64,000 bases of DNA from Pontibacter silvestris (GTDB taxonomy: Bacteria; Bacteroidota; Bacteroidia; Cytophagales; Hymenobacteraceae), in the NCBI RefSeq assembly GCF_020907275.1, contig NZ_JAJJWI010000004.1, positions 51,773 through 115,772 on the forward strand, in the 5' to 3' direction. Under the pieces are notes generated by a model. That model was not told the DNA's origin. It made no database searches and saw nothing but the letters and a program-made list of their open reading frames with translations. Positions 28,174 to 38,020 of this stretch are shown piece after piece (position 1 is the stretch's first letter; each line of letters starts with the position of its first letter). Both the position numbers and the translations under genes were made by a program.

Positions 28174-28833
28174 ATGAAAAAGACGATATTAATGATTTGT
28201 GCCAGTGCAGGTATTGTATTCTTTAGTGCCTGTAACGAAACTAACAAACGAGTAGAAGACCAGCAGGATGTTGCAGAGCTAGCCTCCGCCGATACAGCTG
28301 TGATGTATGGTGATGAAAAGAGACCATTAGAAGCTGACGGTGCTGAGATAAAAGAAGTAGGAGAAGGTTTCTGGGCAAATGTTGACTTTGAGGCCCCTAC
28401 CATTAACGATCCGGATTTAAGCAACTCTGGCATAGAGGCAAGAAGCGGAGAAGGCTATAATGTCTATACTATGGATGAGCGTGTTCTTTTCGATTTAGAT
28501 AAAGCTACCTTACGTAGTGGTGCAGATGATAAACTTAAAAGCGTTGCAGAGTCCATCAATGAACTTGGTAACCAAGGGCAAATCCGTATCTATGGATACA
28601 CAGACGCCCAGGGTAGTAAAGATTATAACAAACAACTAGCTGAGGAGCGTGCTAACACAGTAAAAGACTGGTTACAAAATAATGCAGATATTGATGCTTC
28701 CAGATTGTCTATTCAGCCAGTAGGGGAAGCTAACCCTAGAGCTACAAACGAGACTGCAGAAGGTCGCCAGAAGAACCGACGTGTAGCTATTGCAGTTGCT
28801 ACTAACCAGCAACAACAGCAAGCAGCACAATAA
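28174..28833 (+). CDS. OmpA-family lipoprotein
   Basis: A 219-residue lipoprotein (signal to lipid Cys at 20: GIVFFSACNE) with a C-terminal OmpA/MotB peptidoglycan-binding domain: VLFDLDKATLRSGADDKL, then IRIYGYTDAQGSKDYNKQLAEERA and EGRQKNRRVAIAV. The D and R that bind diaminopimelate are present in the TDAQG and NRRV segments. Likely tethers the outer membrane to peptidoglycan. Ends at a strong terminator. Confidence 0.93.
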   Translation: MKKTILMICASAGIVFFSACNETNKRVEDQQDVAELASADTAVMYGDEKRPLEADGAEIKEVGEGFWANVDFEAPTINDPDLSNSGIEARSGEGYNVYTMDERVLFDLDKATLRSGADDKLKSVAESINELGNQGQIRIYGYTDAQGSKDYNKQLAEERANTVKDWLQNNADIDASRLSIQPVGEANPRATNETAEGRQKNRRVAIAVATNQQQQQAAQ

Positions 28834-28855
28834 TAATAAAATAAAGTACTGTTAT

Positions 28856-28903
28856 AAAAACAGGCGGGGCCGCTGTACTTAAGCAGCGGCTCCGCCTGTT
28901 TTT
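28856..28903 (+). terminator. Rho-independent terminator of OmpA lipoprotein gene
   Basis: 19-bp stem (28856-28874, 28885-28903) with a single G-U, core CAGGCGGGGCCGCT / AGCGGCTCCGCCTG, ending in TTTTT. Confidence 0.88.
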
Positions 28904-29029
28904 ATGCATCAAGGTAAATCAACAATTTTCTTCTGGTGCCTGCTAGTGTATGTCCTGTCAACGCTTCTGCTTAAGGAGACAGTTTCAGGCATTGAGAAAG
29001 CTTTAACCTTGTACGAGTAGCTTGCTTTC

Positions 29030-30562
29030 TTACTCTTCTGTATCGTTGGTGGCCTTTGGTTTTGCTAAATTGTGGTATGCTGGTCCTTCCAGCACTTCGC
29101 CCTCAATCGAAAAGCGGCTACCGTGGCAAGGGCAGTCCCAGCTTTTTTCAGCGTTATTGAAATGGACGACACAGCCCATGTGCGGGCAAATTGAAGATAC
29201 GACGTGTAGCTGCCCTTCTTCATCCCGGTAAGCGGCCAGCTTTTCGTCGTCTATCTCAATGGTTTTGCCCTCTCCTGCTCTTATTTCTTTTAGCTGATCA
29301 GTTTCGCCATAGAACAGGAAGTCTTTAACCAAATGGAATGCTACATCAATGTTTTCTTTCGCAAACTTTGGCGCTGAGGCTATCGGCGTAAAGCGGGTAG
29401 GGTCGTATAGCTTTGCCCATTCATTTTCTTTGCCAGCTATTATGTCACTGATAATCATTCCGGAAAGCGTACCATAAACCAGGCCGTCTGCAGCAAAACC
29501 TGTGGCAATGTAAGTATTATTCTGCAGAGGGCTGGTACCTATGTAAGGTAGGGCGTCGGCAGGTTTATAGTTTTGTGCAGCCCATTTATAAACTATATGG
29601 TCTACATCAAAATGAGCTTTTAAATATTCTTCCAGTTTAAGGAAGTTCTCCTCGTTATGCTCTTTGTGCCCTACTTTGTGTGCCTCTCCTAATATAAGCA
29701 GAAAGTTACCTTGCTCATTGCTGTACGGGCGAACCGAGTAGTGCTGCATCTGTTGTACGTGCCAGTATACGCCACCTGCCGGTGAAGCTCCCTTCAGGCG
29801 TACGGCCATGGCATATTCCCGGTAAGGCTCCATAGCTGTATGCACTGCATATATTCCTTTAGGGGAGTGAGTGGCCATTATCACCTGCTTTGCGGTTACC
29901 TTGCCCCGCTCGGTTTGTACCACGCATGGCTCACCGTCTTCCACATCCATTACTTTGGTGCCTTCAAAAAGCAGGCAGTTGTCTCCGGCTATGGCTGCGG
30001 CCAGGCCTTGTACATACTTTAGCGGGTTAAACTGTGCTTGGTGAGCAATGTTTGCCATAGATTCTACTTTAAAAGGAAAACTAGCAGGAGCCTCTCCGGT
30101 AACAGGTAAACCTGCTTTTTCAGCAGCTTCACGTTCTTTACCAACCTGTGCCATCAGGTCGTTGCCAGGTTCTGAAAACAAATACCAGGGCACCCTGTTA
30201 AATTCACAGTCTATATTAAACTCCAGCACGCGCTGCTCAATAAAATCTATGGCAGCAGTTCGCGAGGTAGCTACTGCACGCATAGTTTCTTCGCTATGCT
30301 TAGATGCTATAGTATATAAACGCTCATCTATAGGGGCATACAAGTTCCCTGTAGATGAGCCTGTTGTGCCAGAACCTACCTTTAGTGCTTCCAGCACTGC
30401 AACTTTCTTGCCTGCCTTAACCAAACTATAAGCAGTACTAATGCCGGTTATACCTGCGCCCACTATAGCCACATCTACCTCTAAGTCGCCAGATAAAGAG
30501 GGATATGTTTTAAACGCTGTGGTTGCACTCCATAGAGCTTGTGTAATGTGATCTACTGCCAT
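29030..30562 (-). CDS. FAD-dependent oxidoreductase fused to Rieske domain
   Basis: A 510-residue protein. The N-terminal half is a DAO-type FAD oxidoreductase (VDVAIVGAGITGISTAYSLV, residues 29-48; EALKVGSGTTGSSTGN). The C-terminal part is a Rieske [2Fe-2S] domain with both ligand boxes, CPHMGCVVHF and CPCHGSRFS (Cys-His pairs) near residues 460-485. Such fusions occur widely in Bacteroidota, with unknown substrate. No signal peptide; cytoplasmic. The domain order is FAD then Rieske. Confidence 0.93.
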   Translation of the reverse strand: MAVDHITQALWSATTAFKTYPSLSGDLEVDVAIVGAGITGISTAYSLVKAGKKVAVLEALKVGSGTTGSSTGNLYAPIDERLYTIASKHSEETMRAVATSRTAAIDFIEQRVLEFNIDCEFNRVPWYLFSEPGNDLMAQVGKEREAAEKAGLPVTGEAPASFPFKVESMANIAHQAQFNPLKYVQGLAAAIAGDNCLLFEGTKVMDVEDGEPCVVQTERGKVTAKQVIMATHSPKGIYAVHTAMEPYREYAMAVRLKGASPAGGVYWHVQQMQHYSVRPYSNEQGNFLLILGEAHKVGHKEHNEENFLKLEEYLKAHFDVDHIVYKWAAQNYKPADALPYIGTSPLQNNTYIATGFAADGLVYGTLSGMIISDIIAGKENEWAKLYDPTRFTPIASAPKFAKENIDVAFHLVKDFLFYGETDQLKEIRAGEGKTIEIDDEKLAAYRDEEGQLHVVSSICPHMGCVVHFNNAEKSWDCPCHGSRFSIEGEVLEGPAYHNLAKPKATNDTEE

Positions 30563-30835
30563 ACTTTTTCTGCTTTGGTGTGTGTTGCTCTTAGCTTTCG
30601 CAAAAAAGGTAGCAAAGGTTTTAGAACCTGGTGTTAAAGTGTAATTATTATCTTGTTGGTTTATAGGCTAGTACAGCAAAGATGATAGCGCAAGAACGCT
30701 ATAAGCCTAAACATAAGCTACAGTACCTCTTTATAAGCTCATAACTGTTTAGCCTGCGTTACTACGAATTAAACTAATACCCTATGCTGAAAGCCCATGC
30801 CTAACTCATTTAAGAAGGGTAGTTCACTTCCCAAT

Positions 30836-30870
30836 GGCTGTGTCTGAATAATCAGAATCTGATTATTCAG
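30836..30870. repeat. Left-end inverted repeat plus 13-bp palindrome
   Basis: The end repeat GGCTGTGTCTGA (30836-30847) runs into a perfect hairpin CTGAATAATCAGA-A-TCTGATTATTCAG (arms 30844-30856 and 30858-30870, one-base loop). The mirror copy of the 12-mer lies at 32563-32574. Confidence 0.7.
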
Positions 30871-31129
30871 TAGTGCCTGTATTGGCCTGGCCCATGTTTC
30901 CGACATGATAACTTAAGCTCAGTTCTTTAGCCGAAAAATTGGGGAGACAGTAAAATTAGTTACAGGAGCTTTTGCAGCAAGACCTTTCCTAACATTGAGT
31001 GGGTGAACTCTACCAGTAGTGTGGTTCTGCTGCCCCATTTGGTTTCAAACTGGGCGATAGAGCCCGCATAGAAGAGCTGACTGGGCGGCAGGCAATGGCT
31101 TTTGTATTTATCCCAAAACATTAAAGCCT
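30871..31129 (+). ncRNA. Candidate bridge-RNA region of IS110 element
   Basis: 259 bp of non-coding sequence directly before the transposase ATG. IS110 elements encode a structured bridge RNA in this left flank that pairs with target and donor DNA (established for IS621). Here it has several GC-rich hairpin-capable stretches (for example around 31015-31075) and no ORF. The RNA itself is inferred, not seen. Confidence 0.35.
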
Positions 31130-32476
31130 ATGAAAAAGCAAACCACTACAAGAGAGAGTGCTATCAACATGCCGCTGGTCAACCCGAACGCGGCAGGTAT
31201 TGATGTGGGAGACACCATTCACGCCGTTGCCGTACCCGAGGGCAGGGATACGCTGCAGGTCAGGTCCTTTGGGACGATGACCTGTGACCTGGAGGCCATC
31301 GCCGCCTGGCTGCTCGAGTGCGGGGTAGACACGGTGGCCATGGAGAGCACTGGCGTATACTGGAGACCCTTGTTCAACCTGCTCACCCAGCATGGACTGG
31401 AGGTGTATTTGGTCAATGCCAAACAGGTTAAAAACGTGAGCGGCAGGAAGAACGATGAGGATGATGCGCGCTGGATTCAGAAGCTGCACAGTTGCGGTCT
31501 GCTCCGCAGCAGCTATTTGCCCGACGACCAGCAGGAGGCGCTGCGCACGCTGGTTCGCCACCGCAGAACGCTCACCCAGGATAGAGGCAGATGCGTGCTG
31601 AGGATGCAGAAGGCCTTGGAGCTGATGAACGTGAAGGTGCACACGCTGTTGCGTGACATCACTGGCAAGAGCGGCCTTGCCATCATTGAGGCCATCCTGC
31701 GTGGGGAGAGGACAGCGGAGAACTTCCTTGCCTGCGTCCACTTTAAGGTGAAGGCCGACAGGGCAATCATCCTCAAATCCTTACAGGGCAACTGGCGGCC
31801 AGAGCAGCTTTACCTGCTGGAGGACTGTTACATGAGTTATAAGTACCTGACTGAACGCATAGCCTCGTGCGATGTGGCCATTGAACACCAGCTGGAGTTC
31901 TACAACAGGGAAATCCGCCCTGAAGCGGCGCCTGAGTATGAGGCCGTCTCTGCTAAGAAGGCCAACAGGAACAAGCCATCGTTCAACACCTGCTCCTACC
32001 TGAAAAAAGTGCTGGGAGTGGACGTGATGGCCATTTACGGCATCAGTGACATTGCCGCACTGGAGATTCTCTCTGAAACCGGCACAGACATGAGCAAGTG
32101 GGAAACGGCTAAGCACTTTGCCAGCTGGCTGAACCTGTGTCCCAACAACAAAGTATCAGGAGGGAAGCTTATCAGCAGTACCCTGATGAAAAAGAAGCCA
32201 AACCCAGCCAGCCAAGCTTTCCGTAACGCCGCCAATGCCGTGCAGCGAAGCGACAACTGGCTCGGTGACTACTTCAGGCGGATGAAAGCAAAGGGTGGTA
32301 ACAAGTATGCCACTGTGGCCACGGCTAATAAGATTGCTACTATTTACTACAAAATGGTATCTTGCCAGCAGGAGTTTAGCCCTGTTGAACTGACTGCTTA
32401 TCAGAACAAGTACAAGCAGGCGAAGATCTTATACCTAGAGCGGAGGCTCTTTGAATTAAAAAAGGAAGCCGCTTAG
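31130..32476 (+). CDS. IS110-family transposase (recombinase)
   Basis: A 448-residue IS110/IS1111-type recombinase. The N-terminal RuvC-like DEDD domain has GIDVG (D25), VAMESTGVYW (E72) and KNDEDDARW (D109, D112). The C-terminal Transposase_20 domain contains ILSETGTDMSKWETAKHF and SWLNLCPNNKVSGGK. These enzymes use a DEDD domain together with a serine nucleophile and act without cutting by DDE chemistry. Full length, no frameshift. Higher GC than host genes. Confidence 0.95.
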   Translation: MKKQTTTRESAINMPLVNPNAAGIDVGDTIHAVAVPEGRDTLQVRSFGTMTCDLEAIAAWLLECGVDTVAMESTGVYWRPLFNLLTQHGLEVYLVNAKQVKNVSGRKNDEDDARWIQKLHSCGLLRSSYLPDDQQEALRTLVRHRRTLTQDRGRCVLRMQKALELMNVKVHTLLRDITGKSGLAIIEAILRGERTAENFLACVHFKVKADRAIILKSLQGNWRPEQLYLLEDCYMSYKYLTERIASCDVAIEHQLEFYNREIRPEAAPEYEAVSAKKANRNKPSFNTCSYLKKVLGVDVMAIYGISDIAALEILSETGTDMSKWETAKHFASWLNLCPNNKVSGGKLISSTLMKKKPNPASQAFRNAANAVQRSDNWLGDYFRRMKAKGGNKYATVATANKIATIYYKMVSCQQEFSPVELTAYQNKYKQAKILYLERRLFELKKEAA

Positions 32477-32574
32477 TGGAGTTATATAGAAGTCTCTGGT
32501 AACTTCGTTAGCGCAAATAGGCAGCGCTTAAAGTTCTGAGTCCTTCCCTTGAAATGTATTTATCAGACACAGCC

Positions 32575-32878
32575 TAGTTTAATATTGCTGTCTGAAAAGA
32601 AGTATCTTCCTACTAATAACTATGCTTAAACTCTTTACTATGAGAAGTACTATTTGGGTGAGTTAGGAAGAGGCTGTGCAGCTAAATGTAGGTGTATAAA
32701 ACAGTTTAATAAGCAGCGATGGGTTTAGTGAAGCAACGCCTTTGTTAAATGTCTTGCAAACGAAATGAACTTTAGCCGTTGTTCTAACAGGTTCCGCAGT
32801 TCTATAACATGGCCACCAAAGTTCTTCTGCTGCTGTTGAGACAGATTCTTTCGCCTCTGAATCTTAATTTTAGCTTAC
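32575..32878. other. Intergenic region, no gene accepted
   Basis: 304 bp between the IS110 right end and the acyltransferase stop. A start-less open frame on the minus strand (about 32710-32870) was seen and not accepted. Confidence 0.4.
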
Positions 32879-33970
32879 TTATACAGCTGCTCTTGCCGGA
32901 GTAGGTGTGGCCGCTTTTTGATAAACAAAATACTTCTTTAAGCTCAGGAACGGCTTTTCGATAAATCTCCAGGAAAGCCAGGGCACCAGGAAGAGCAGGC
33001 TGACATTTGCAAAAACATAGAACAGATAGTTATCGGCCAAAGAAGAAATGTATGGTTTCATGTATTTAGCAAAGGCCCATACTATATAAGGCAAGGAAAT
33101 GTGGTACAGGTAAAGCCCATAGCTGATTTTGCCCATAAATAACAGCAGCTTGTTATTGAACAGGAAAGAAAACCCTATTTCGTTTGTCTGGCTTTTATAC
33201 ATCAGATAAGTTATAACCCACAAAGCAATTACCGATACAAGCGTACGAATGGGCATAGGAACACCTATGGCACCAGATAATCTGCCTGCTAGCAACAATG
33301 CACTTAAAATAACGAGCAGATGCAGAACCTTATAGGTTTTGTTGAGCAAATGGGGCCTATAAACCATTACCCACGACAACAGTGCTCCTAAGCCAAAGGC
33401 ATCAAAGCATGTGTAGGTTGGGAGATAGCCATATTCAAAATCATTTATGAAAAATTGGCTTGTGGTGCCTATCAGGATAAAAGCCAGTATAGCATGTAAT
33501 AAGTATTTTTTGTTGATGTACAGAATAACCCAGGGCCACAGGAGGTAAAACTGCTCCTCAACGGCCAGAGACCAGCATTGGGCGGTTAAGTCTCCGAAAT
33601 ACTTTAAGTTATAAAAATGGAAATTAATGGTAAAGGTAGAAAGGTAAATAAGTTCAGAGTCGGTTTTGGGGTCTACATTGCTGCCAAAAAGATACAGCAT
33701 AAAAACCATTAAGAAGTAAATAGGCAGTATGCGTAGTGCCCTTCTGAAGAAGAAATTTTTAAAAACTGTTAGCTTCGAGATACCTGATTCTTCCGCTTCA
33801 TTTCTGTGTTCAAATAATATCCTTGTAATCAGAAAGCCGCTCAGTACAAAGAAAATATTTACACCAACAAACCCGCTGTACTGTATGTAAGGGATCGGTA
33901 GCCAATGTGTGAGTATGACAAGAATAGCAGCTATTGCTCTGACGGTATCGAGTTGCTTTATGTAAAGCAT
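32879..33970 (-). CDS. Acyltransferase family 3 (OafA/YrhL-like)
   Basis: A 363-residue inner-membrane acyltransferase with about ten helices. Family signatures: LDTVRAIAAILVILTHW (catalytic His region), FVGVNIFFVLSGFLITRIL, FFFRRALRILPIYFLM, and AVEEQFYLLWP. These enzymes acylate surface polysaccharides or lipids. It stands alone next to an IS element, and no polysaccharide genes are nearby, so the acceptor is unknown. Confidence 0.93.
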   Translation of the reverse strand: MLYIKQLDTVRAIAAILVILTHWLPIPYIQYSGFVGVNIFFVLSGFLITRILFEHRNEAEESGISKLTVFKNFFFRRALRILPIYFLMVFMLYLFGSNVDPKTDSELIYLSTFTINFHFYNLKYFGDLTAQCWSLAVEEQFYLLWPWVILYINKKYLLHAILAFILIGTTSQFFINDFEYGYLPTYTCFDAFGLGALLSWVMVYRPHLLNKTYKVLHLLVILSALLLAGRLSGAIGVPMPIRTLVSVIALWVITYLMYKSQTNEIGFSFLFNNKLLLFMGKISYGLYLYHISLPYIVWAFAKYMKPYISSLADNYLFYVFANVSLLFLVPWLSWRFIEKPFLSLKKYFVYQKAATPTPARAAV

Positions 33971-34446
33971 AACGGTAAGGTTACAGGTTTTTAAGCTAAT
34001 CTATTTCGCTGGCTATTACTCCTTATTTGCTGCTGATCTGCTTTGATGTAAGCCTGATCAGTCAAAGAACAGGTGGCCGTGTTTATGTTAGGTGCTCATA
34101 CTGGATTTTCAGGAACTTTGTTTTTGCGATACTGTAAGTATTTTCCCTGCTTTTAGCGGCCATACTTGTAATGTTACTATACTTCAACAACAGTTTCATA
34201 AGCTTTTACTACGACAGGAAAGCTTGTTTAGGCAAGGCCGTATGAAAGGATAACTGTAAGGGGCAGAACTGAGGGAGGCCTACCTGATAAGCCTCTGGAG
34301 CTAACAGGTCGTTTCTCACCAGCAACCGCTTCTGCGGTTGATCACGTGAATGTGACGCAGGTTTATAGTTTGAGACTTTTTCTTTAGCGTTTAGCTGAGG
34401 CCTATGCAAACACTTAATGCTACAGCTATCTTCTAAAGTCCCTTCT
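33971..34446. other. Intergenic region, nothing recognised
   Basis: 476 bp between the acyltransferase and the SIR2-like pseudogene. A 66-codon minus-strand ORF (34209-34409) has no features supporting it. No RNA recognised. Confidence 0.4.
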
Positions 34447-34477
34447 GCCGTTGTTGTGTGTTTTCACCAACAACGGC
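34447..34477 (-). terminator. Terminator after SIR2-like gene
   Basis: GCCGTTGTTG / CAACAACGGC (34447-34456, 34468-34477) just beyond the stop of the SIR2-like gene on the minus strand. Confidence 0.65.
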
Positions 34478-34483
34478 GGTGAA

Positions 34484-35512
34484 TTATGCAACAGAAAGCA
34501 TATCTAATTTGTCTGCCTTCAACAACTGATCAAATAGCTTGATAAATTGAGCTTCTGTTTTGACATGTGTTGTAGCTTGAGTATAAATGGGATAGTCATA
34601 ACATGTTTGTAGGGAAGGAGTAACTTTGTCTGGTTGATCTGAGCAAATAATTAGACTTGTTTTAGGCCTATTAAAGTTATTCTTAATAAGTTTCTGTAGA
34701 TGGGGTTCCGTTTTAAAGGAATTCCCTATTGTGATTACCTTGTCACATGTTTTAAGCTGACGTTGTAATTCTAAAAAGTTTGCTGATAATACATTGTTTT
34801 CCGCGATAGCTGCTTCTTTTCTTGCAGGATTATCATAAATCATCACAGGACTTGTGTTAAATATTTCTTTATTTAGTTTGACGGTTTCAAATGCTTTTTT
34901 TGAGTATTTATATGAACCATGTATATGAGCTATTTTAAAGTTGAAGTTCTTCAAAAGCCTCTCGTTGAATTGTCCATGTATAAATCCATCTTTAATAAGA
35001 AATTGCCTTTTAGAGTTGATTTCACAATAGTATGTTAATAGGCTATCAATTATACCATCTTAATTTGTAGTACACAAATAGAAGTCACTCACATTATTTT
35101 TCTTTAATGTGAGGCTAAAAGCTTTTCCAAAATTTGGTAGAACACTACTTATATTTGAGTAGCCTTTTTCTATTTCGAACTTTGTGAATTGCTCCCCAGT
35201 TTTTTGCATTTCTTGTTTGATGCGTGAAGCAAACATAGCTGTTGTGTTAGCTAGATCAATATCTGACTTACCAATGAATTTATTGTAAACTTTTTGAAAG
35301 CCTTCTACAGCTTCAAACAACTCCTCCCCTCTCTTAGTAGGAATATAATTGTTAAATGGAGATAAGAGAGGTTCAAACCTATACCATAGATTATTAAGTC
35401 TTTCTATTTCCTTATCTAGAGGCTTCTCGTCTTTTGTATAAGTCTTCAGTGGCTTAACTATGTCTGCTAACATATAGTTAAATCCACTTCCTACGAAGAG
35501 AACTATTTTCAT
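34484..35512 (-). pseudogene. SIR2-like (NAD-hydrolase type) protein, nonsense codon
   Basis: Two ORFs (35512-35060 and 34954-34484) are one reading frame split by a single TAA at 35060-35062. Read through, it is a 342-residue protein: N-terminal nucleotide-site FVGSGFNYMLAD (residues 6-17), then LCTTN-stop-DGIID, a catalytic-type IAHIHGSYKYS, and a C-terminal ITIGNSFKTEPHLQ. SIR2-like proteins carry TTNYD, so the stop replaces the Tyr (codon 151). The family includes NAD-consuming anti-phage effectors and the related AbiH proteins. AT-rich compared with neighbours and next to an IS; probably a transferred defence gene now inactive. It could also be a base-call error. Confidence 0.75.
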
Positions 35513-35584
35513 TAGTTGTAAATTAGAACTTGTTCTTTTAATTTTATTAATTTAATAACATAGGATGTATGAATAGTCGGCAAA

Positions 35585-35618
35585 ATAAAGGGAGAACTAT
35601 AACCAGCTCTCCCTTTAT
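35585..35618 (-). terminator. Rho-independent terminator of nrdA
   Basis: ATAAAGGGAGA / TCTCCCTTTAT (35585-35595, 35608-35618), 11-bp stem 8 bp beyond the nrdA stop on the minus strand, followed by TTTTG. Confidence 0.82.
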
Positions 35619-35626
35619 GAGTTACC

Positions 35627-38008
35627 TTACGATCCGCAAGCTTCGCAAGCGTCTGGGTTATCCAGTGAGCAACTCATGTCGCTGCGGTTCTGATCCTGCT
35701 CCTGGTAGACTGGCGATAGGGTTTCGGCGGCTTGTTTCTCTACCGTAAACTTGATCGCATCAACAGCAGACTTGGTGCGCAGGTAGTACATACCTGTTTT
35801 CAGGCCCTTCTTCCAGCTATAGAAGTGCATCGAAGTCAGCTTGCCGAAGTTCACGTTTTGAACGTGCAGGTTCAGCGACTGGCTCTGGCAGATGAAAGCA
35901 CCGCGGTCGGCACTCATATCAATTACCGTACGCTGGCTGATCTCCCACACAGTTTTATACAGGTCTTTGATGTGCTGCGGAATGTTCGGGATATCCTGTA
36001 CCGAACCGTTGGCAGCAATAATGTCCTGCTTCATTCTGTCGTTCCAGATGCCCAGTGCAATCAGGTCTTTCAACAGGTGCTTGTTAACCACCATAAACTC
36101 ACCTGAAAGTACGCGGCGCACATAAATGTTAGACGTATAAGGCTCGAATGATTCGTTGTTGCCTAATATCTGCGCAGTAGAAGCCGTAGGCATTGGAGCT
36201 AATAATAAGGAGTTGCGCACACCATGCTCCATCACCTCCTGGCGCAGCTCTTCCCAGTCCCAGCGGCCGCTGTCTGGCGTTACACCCCACAGGTCGAACT
36301 GGAATTTGCCTTCTGATAACGGAGAGCCTTTAAACGTTTCGTAGTGGCCTTGCTTCTTTGCCAGGTCTTTCGAAGCCGTCATGGCTGCAAAGTAAATCGT
36401 CTCAAAGATGTCTTTGTTCAGGCCACGTGCCTCGTCGCTTTCGAACGGCATGCGCAGGTGAATAAAGGTGTCGGCTAAACCTTGCACACCTAACCCAATC
36501 GGGCGGTGACGTATGTTAGAATTACGAGCCTCCTCTACCGGGTAGTAGTTAATATCGATAACCTTGTTCAGGTTTTTAGTAACGTGGTAAGTTACATCAA
36601 ACAGCTTCTGATGGTCGAATACCTTATGGCCGTTCTCTTCTTTTACATAACGAGGCAATGCTAGCGATGCCAGGTTGCAAACCGCTACCTCGTCTGCGCT
36701 GGTGTACTCCATAATCTCGGTACACAGGTTAGAGCTCTTGATGGTACCCAGGTTCTGCTGGTTGCTCTTGCCGTTAGCAGCATCTTTGTAAAGCATGTAA
36801 GGCGTACCAGTCTCAATCTGCGACTCCAGTACGGCAAACCATAGGTCCTGTGCTTTTACTGTTTTGCGGGCACGGCCCTCGCGCTCATACTTCTCGTACA
36901 GACGCTCAAAGTCTTTGCCCCAGCAGTCGGCCAGGCCAGGTGCTTCGTGCGGACAGAACAGACTCCATTCACCGTTCTCTTCCACGCGCTTCATAAACAA
37001 GTCTGGTGTCCAGAGGGCGTAGAACAAGTCACGGGCACGGTTTTCTTCTTTACCGTGGTTCTTTCTTAAGTCAAGGAAGTCGAAGATATCAGAATGCCAT
37101 GGCTCCAGATAGATAGCGAAAGCGCCTTTACGCTTACCGCCGCCCTGGTCTACATAGCGGGCTGTGTCGTTAAACACCTTCAGCATAGGTATGATACCAT
37201 TCGATGTGCCGTTGGTGCCTTTAATGTAAGAACCTGTCGCACGCACATTATGGATGCTCAGGCCGATGCCGCCAGCGCTTTGCGAAATCTGAGCGCATTG
37301 CTTCAGCGTATCGTAAATGCCTGGTATGCTATCGTCTTTCATGGTAAGCAGGAAGCAGGAAGAAAGCTGTGGCTTAGGAGTACCGGCATTAAATAATGTT
37401 GGCGTGGCGTGTGTAAACCATTTTTCAGACATGAGATTATAAGTCTCAATGGCAGATTCGATGTCTTCTTTATGGATACCCACGGCAACACGCATCAACA
37501 TATGCTGCGGACGCTCTATTACCTTACCATTCAGGCGCAGCAGGTAAGAACGTTCCAATGTTTTATAACCAAAGTAATCGTAATTATAGTCGCGGTCGTA
37601 AATAATGGTAGAGTCCAGCAAGGCGGCGTTCTTGCGGATAACTTCATACACATCTTTCGCTAAAAGCGAAGCATTCTCTCCTGTTTTAGGGTCCTCATAA
37701 GTATAGAGGCGTTTCATGGTATTAGAGAACGACTTGCTCGTAACCTTGTGCAGGCTCGAAATAGCGATTCGTGCAGCCAGCACAGCATAATCAGGGTGTT
37801 TAGTGGTAAGCGAAGCCGCTGTTTCTGCAGCTAGGTTATCCAGTTCTACGGTAGTCACACCATCGTAAATACCATCAATCACCTTTTTGGCCACCTCAAT
37901 CGGCGACACATAATCCATATGCAAACCGTAGCACAGCTTTTCGATGCGTGCTGTAATCTTATCGAATTTGACGGATTCGCGTCTGCCGTCTCGTTTTACT
38001 ACTAACAT
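35627..38008 (-). CDS. nrdA: Ribonucleoside-diphosphate reductase, alpha subunit
   Basis: A 793-residue class Ia large subunit that reduces NDPs to dNDPs. An ATP-cone allosteric domain occupies about residues 1-95 ([16 protein letters not shown]). Active-site motifs: SSCFLL (first Cys), [10 protein letters not shown] with the thiyl Cys, and [18 protein letters not shown]. The C-terminus ends CEACGS, the redox-exchange pair. Start: ATG at 38008 (MLVVKRDG) or 38020. nrdB is upstream on the same strand but 358-370 bp away, so the pair may be transcribed separately. Confidence 0.95.
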   Translation of the reverse strand: MLVVKRDGRRESVKFDKITARIEKLCYGLHMDYVSPIEVAKKVIDGIYDGVTTVELDNLAAETAASLTTKHPDYAVLAARIAISSLHKVTSKSFSNTMKRLYTYEDPKTGENASLLAKDVYEVIRKNAALLDSTIIYDRDYNYDYFGYKTLERSYLLRLNGKVIERPQHMLMRVAVGIHKEDIESAIETYNLMSEKWFTHATPTLFNAGTPKPQLSSCFLLTMKDDSIPGIYDTLKQCAQISQSAGGIGLSIHNVRATGSYIKGTNGTSNGIIPMLKVFNDTARYVDQGGGKRKGAFAIYLEPWHSDIFDFLDLRKNHGKEENRARDLFYALWTPDLFMKRVEENGEWSLFCPHEAPGLADCWGKDFERLYEKYEREGRARKTVKAQDLWFAVLESQIETGTPYMLYKDAANGKSNQQNLGTIKSSNLCTEIMEYTSADEVAVCNLASLALPRYVKEENGHKVFDHQKLFDVTYHVTKNLNKVIDINYYPVEEARNSNIRHRPIGLGVQGLADTFIHLRMPFESDEARGLNKDIFETIYFAAMTASKDLAKKQGHYETFKGSPLSEGKFQFDLWGVTPDSGRWDWEELRQEVMEHGVRNSLLLAPMPTASTAQILGNNESFEPYTSNIYVRRVLSGEFMVVNKHLLKDLIALGIWNDRMKQDIIAANGSVQDIPNIPQHIKDLYKTVWEISQRTVIDMSADRGAFICQSQSLNLHVQNVNFGKLTSMHFYSWKKGLKTGMYYLRTKSAVDAIKFTVEKQAAETLSPVYQEQDQNRSDMSCSLDNPDACEACGS

Positions 38009-38020
38009 AGGCGTATACAT

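Larger units (their letters stand above)
30836..32574 (+). mobile_element. IS110-family insertion sequence
   Basis: The element carries one transposase gene (31130-32476). Proposed ends are the inverted 12-mers GGCTGTGTCTGA (30836-30847) and TCAGACACAGCC (32563-32574), which bracket a 290-bp left and a 98-bp right non-coding flank. The boundaries are tentative: IS110-group elements usually lack terminal inverted repeats, so the 12-mers may belong to a host or another element. Coding GC is clearly higher than in the neighbours, consistent with transfer. No target duplication seen, as expected for this family. Confidence 0.6.

Noticed and set aside
32710..32873. Open minus-strand frame behind the acyltransferase (QQQQKNFGGHVIELRNLLEQ)
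   Set aside because: No start codon and less than 60 codons; opens only after the acyltransferase stop. Could be a remnant but support is lacking.
34209..34409. 66-codon minus-strand ORF
   Set aside because: Composition looks random (QKRLLVRNDLLAPEAYQVG), no recognised family and no regulatory signals around it.
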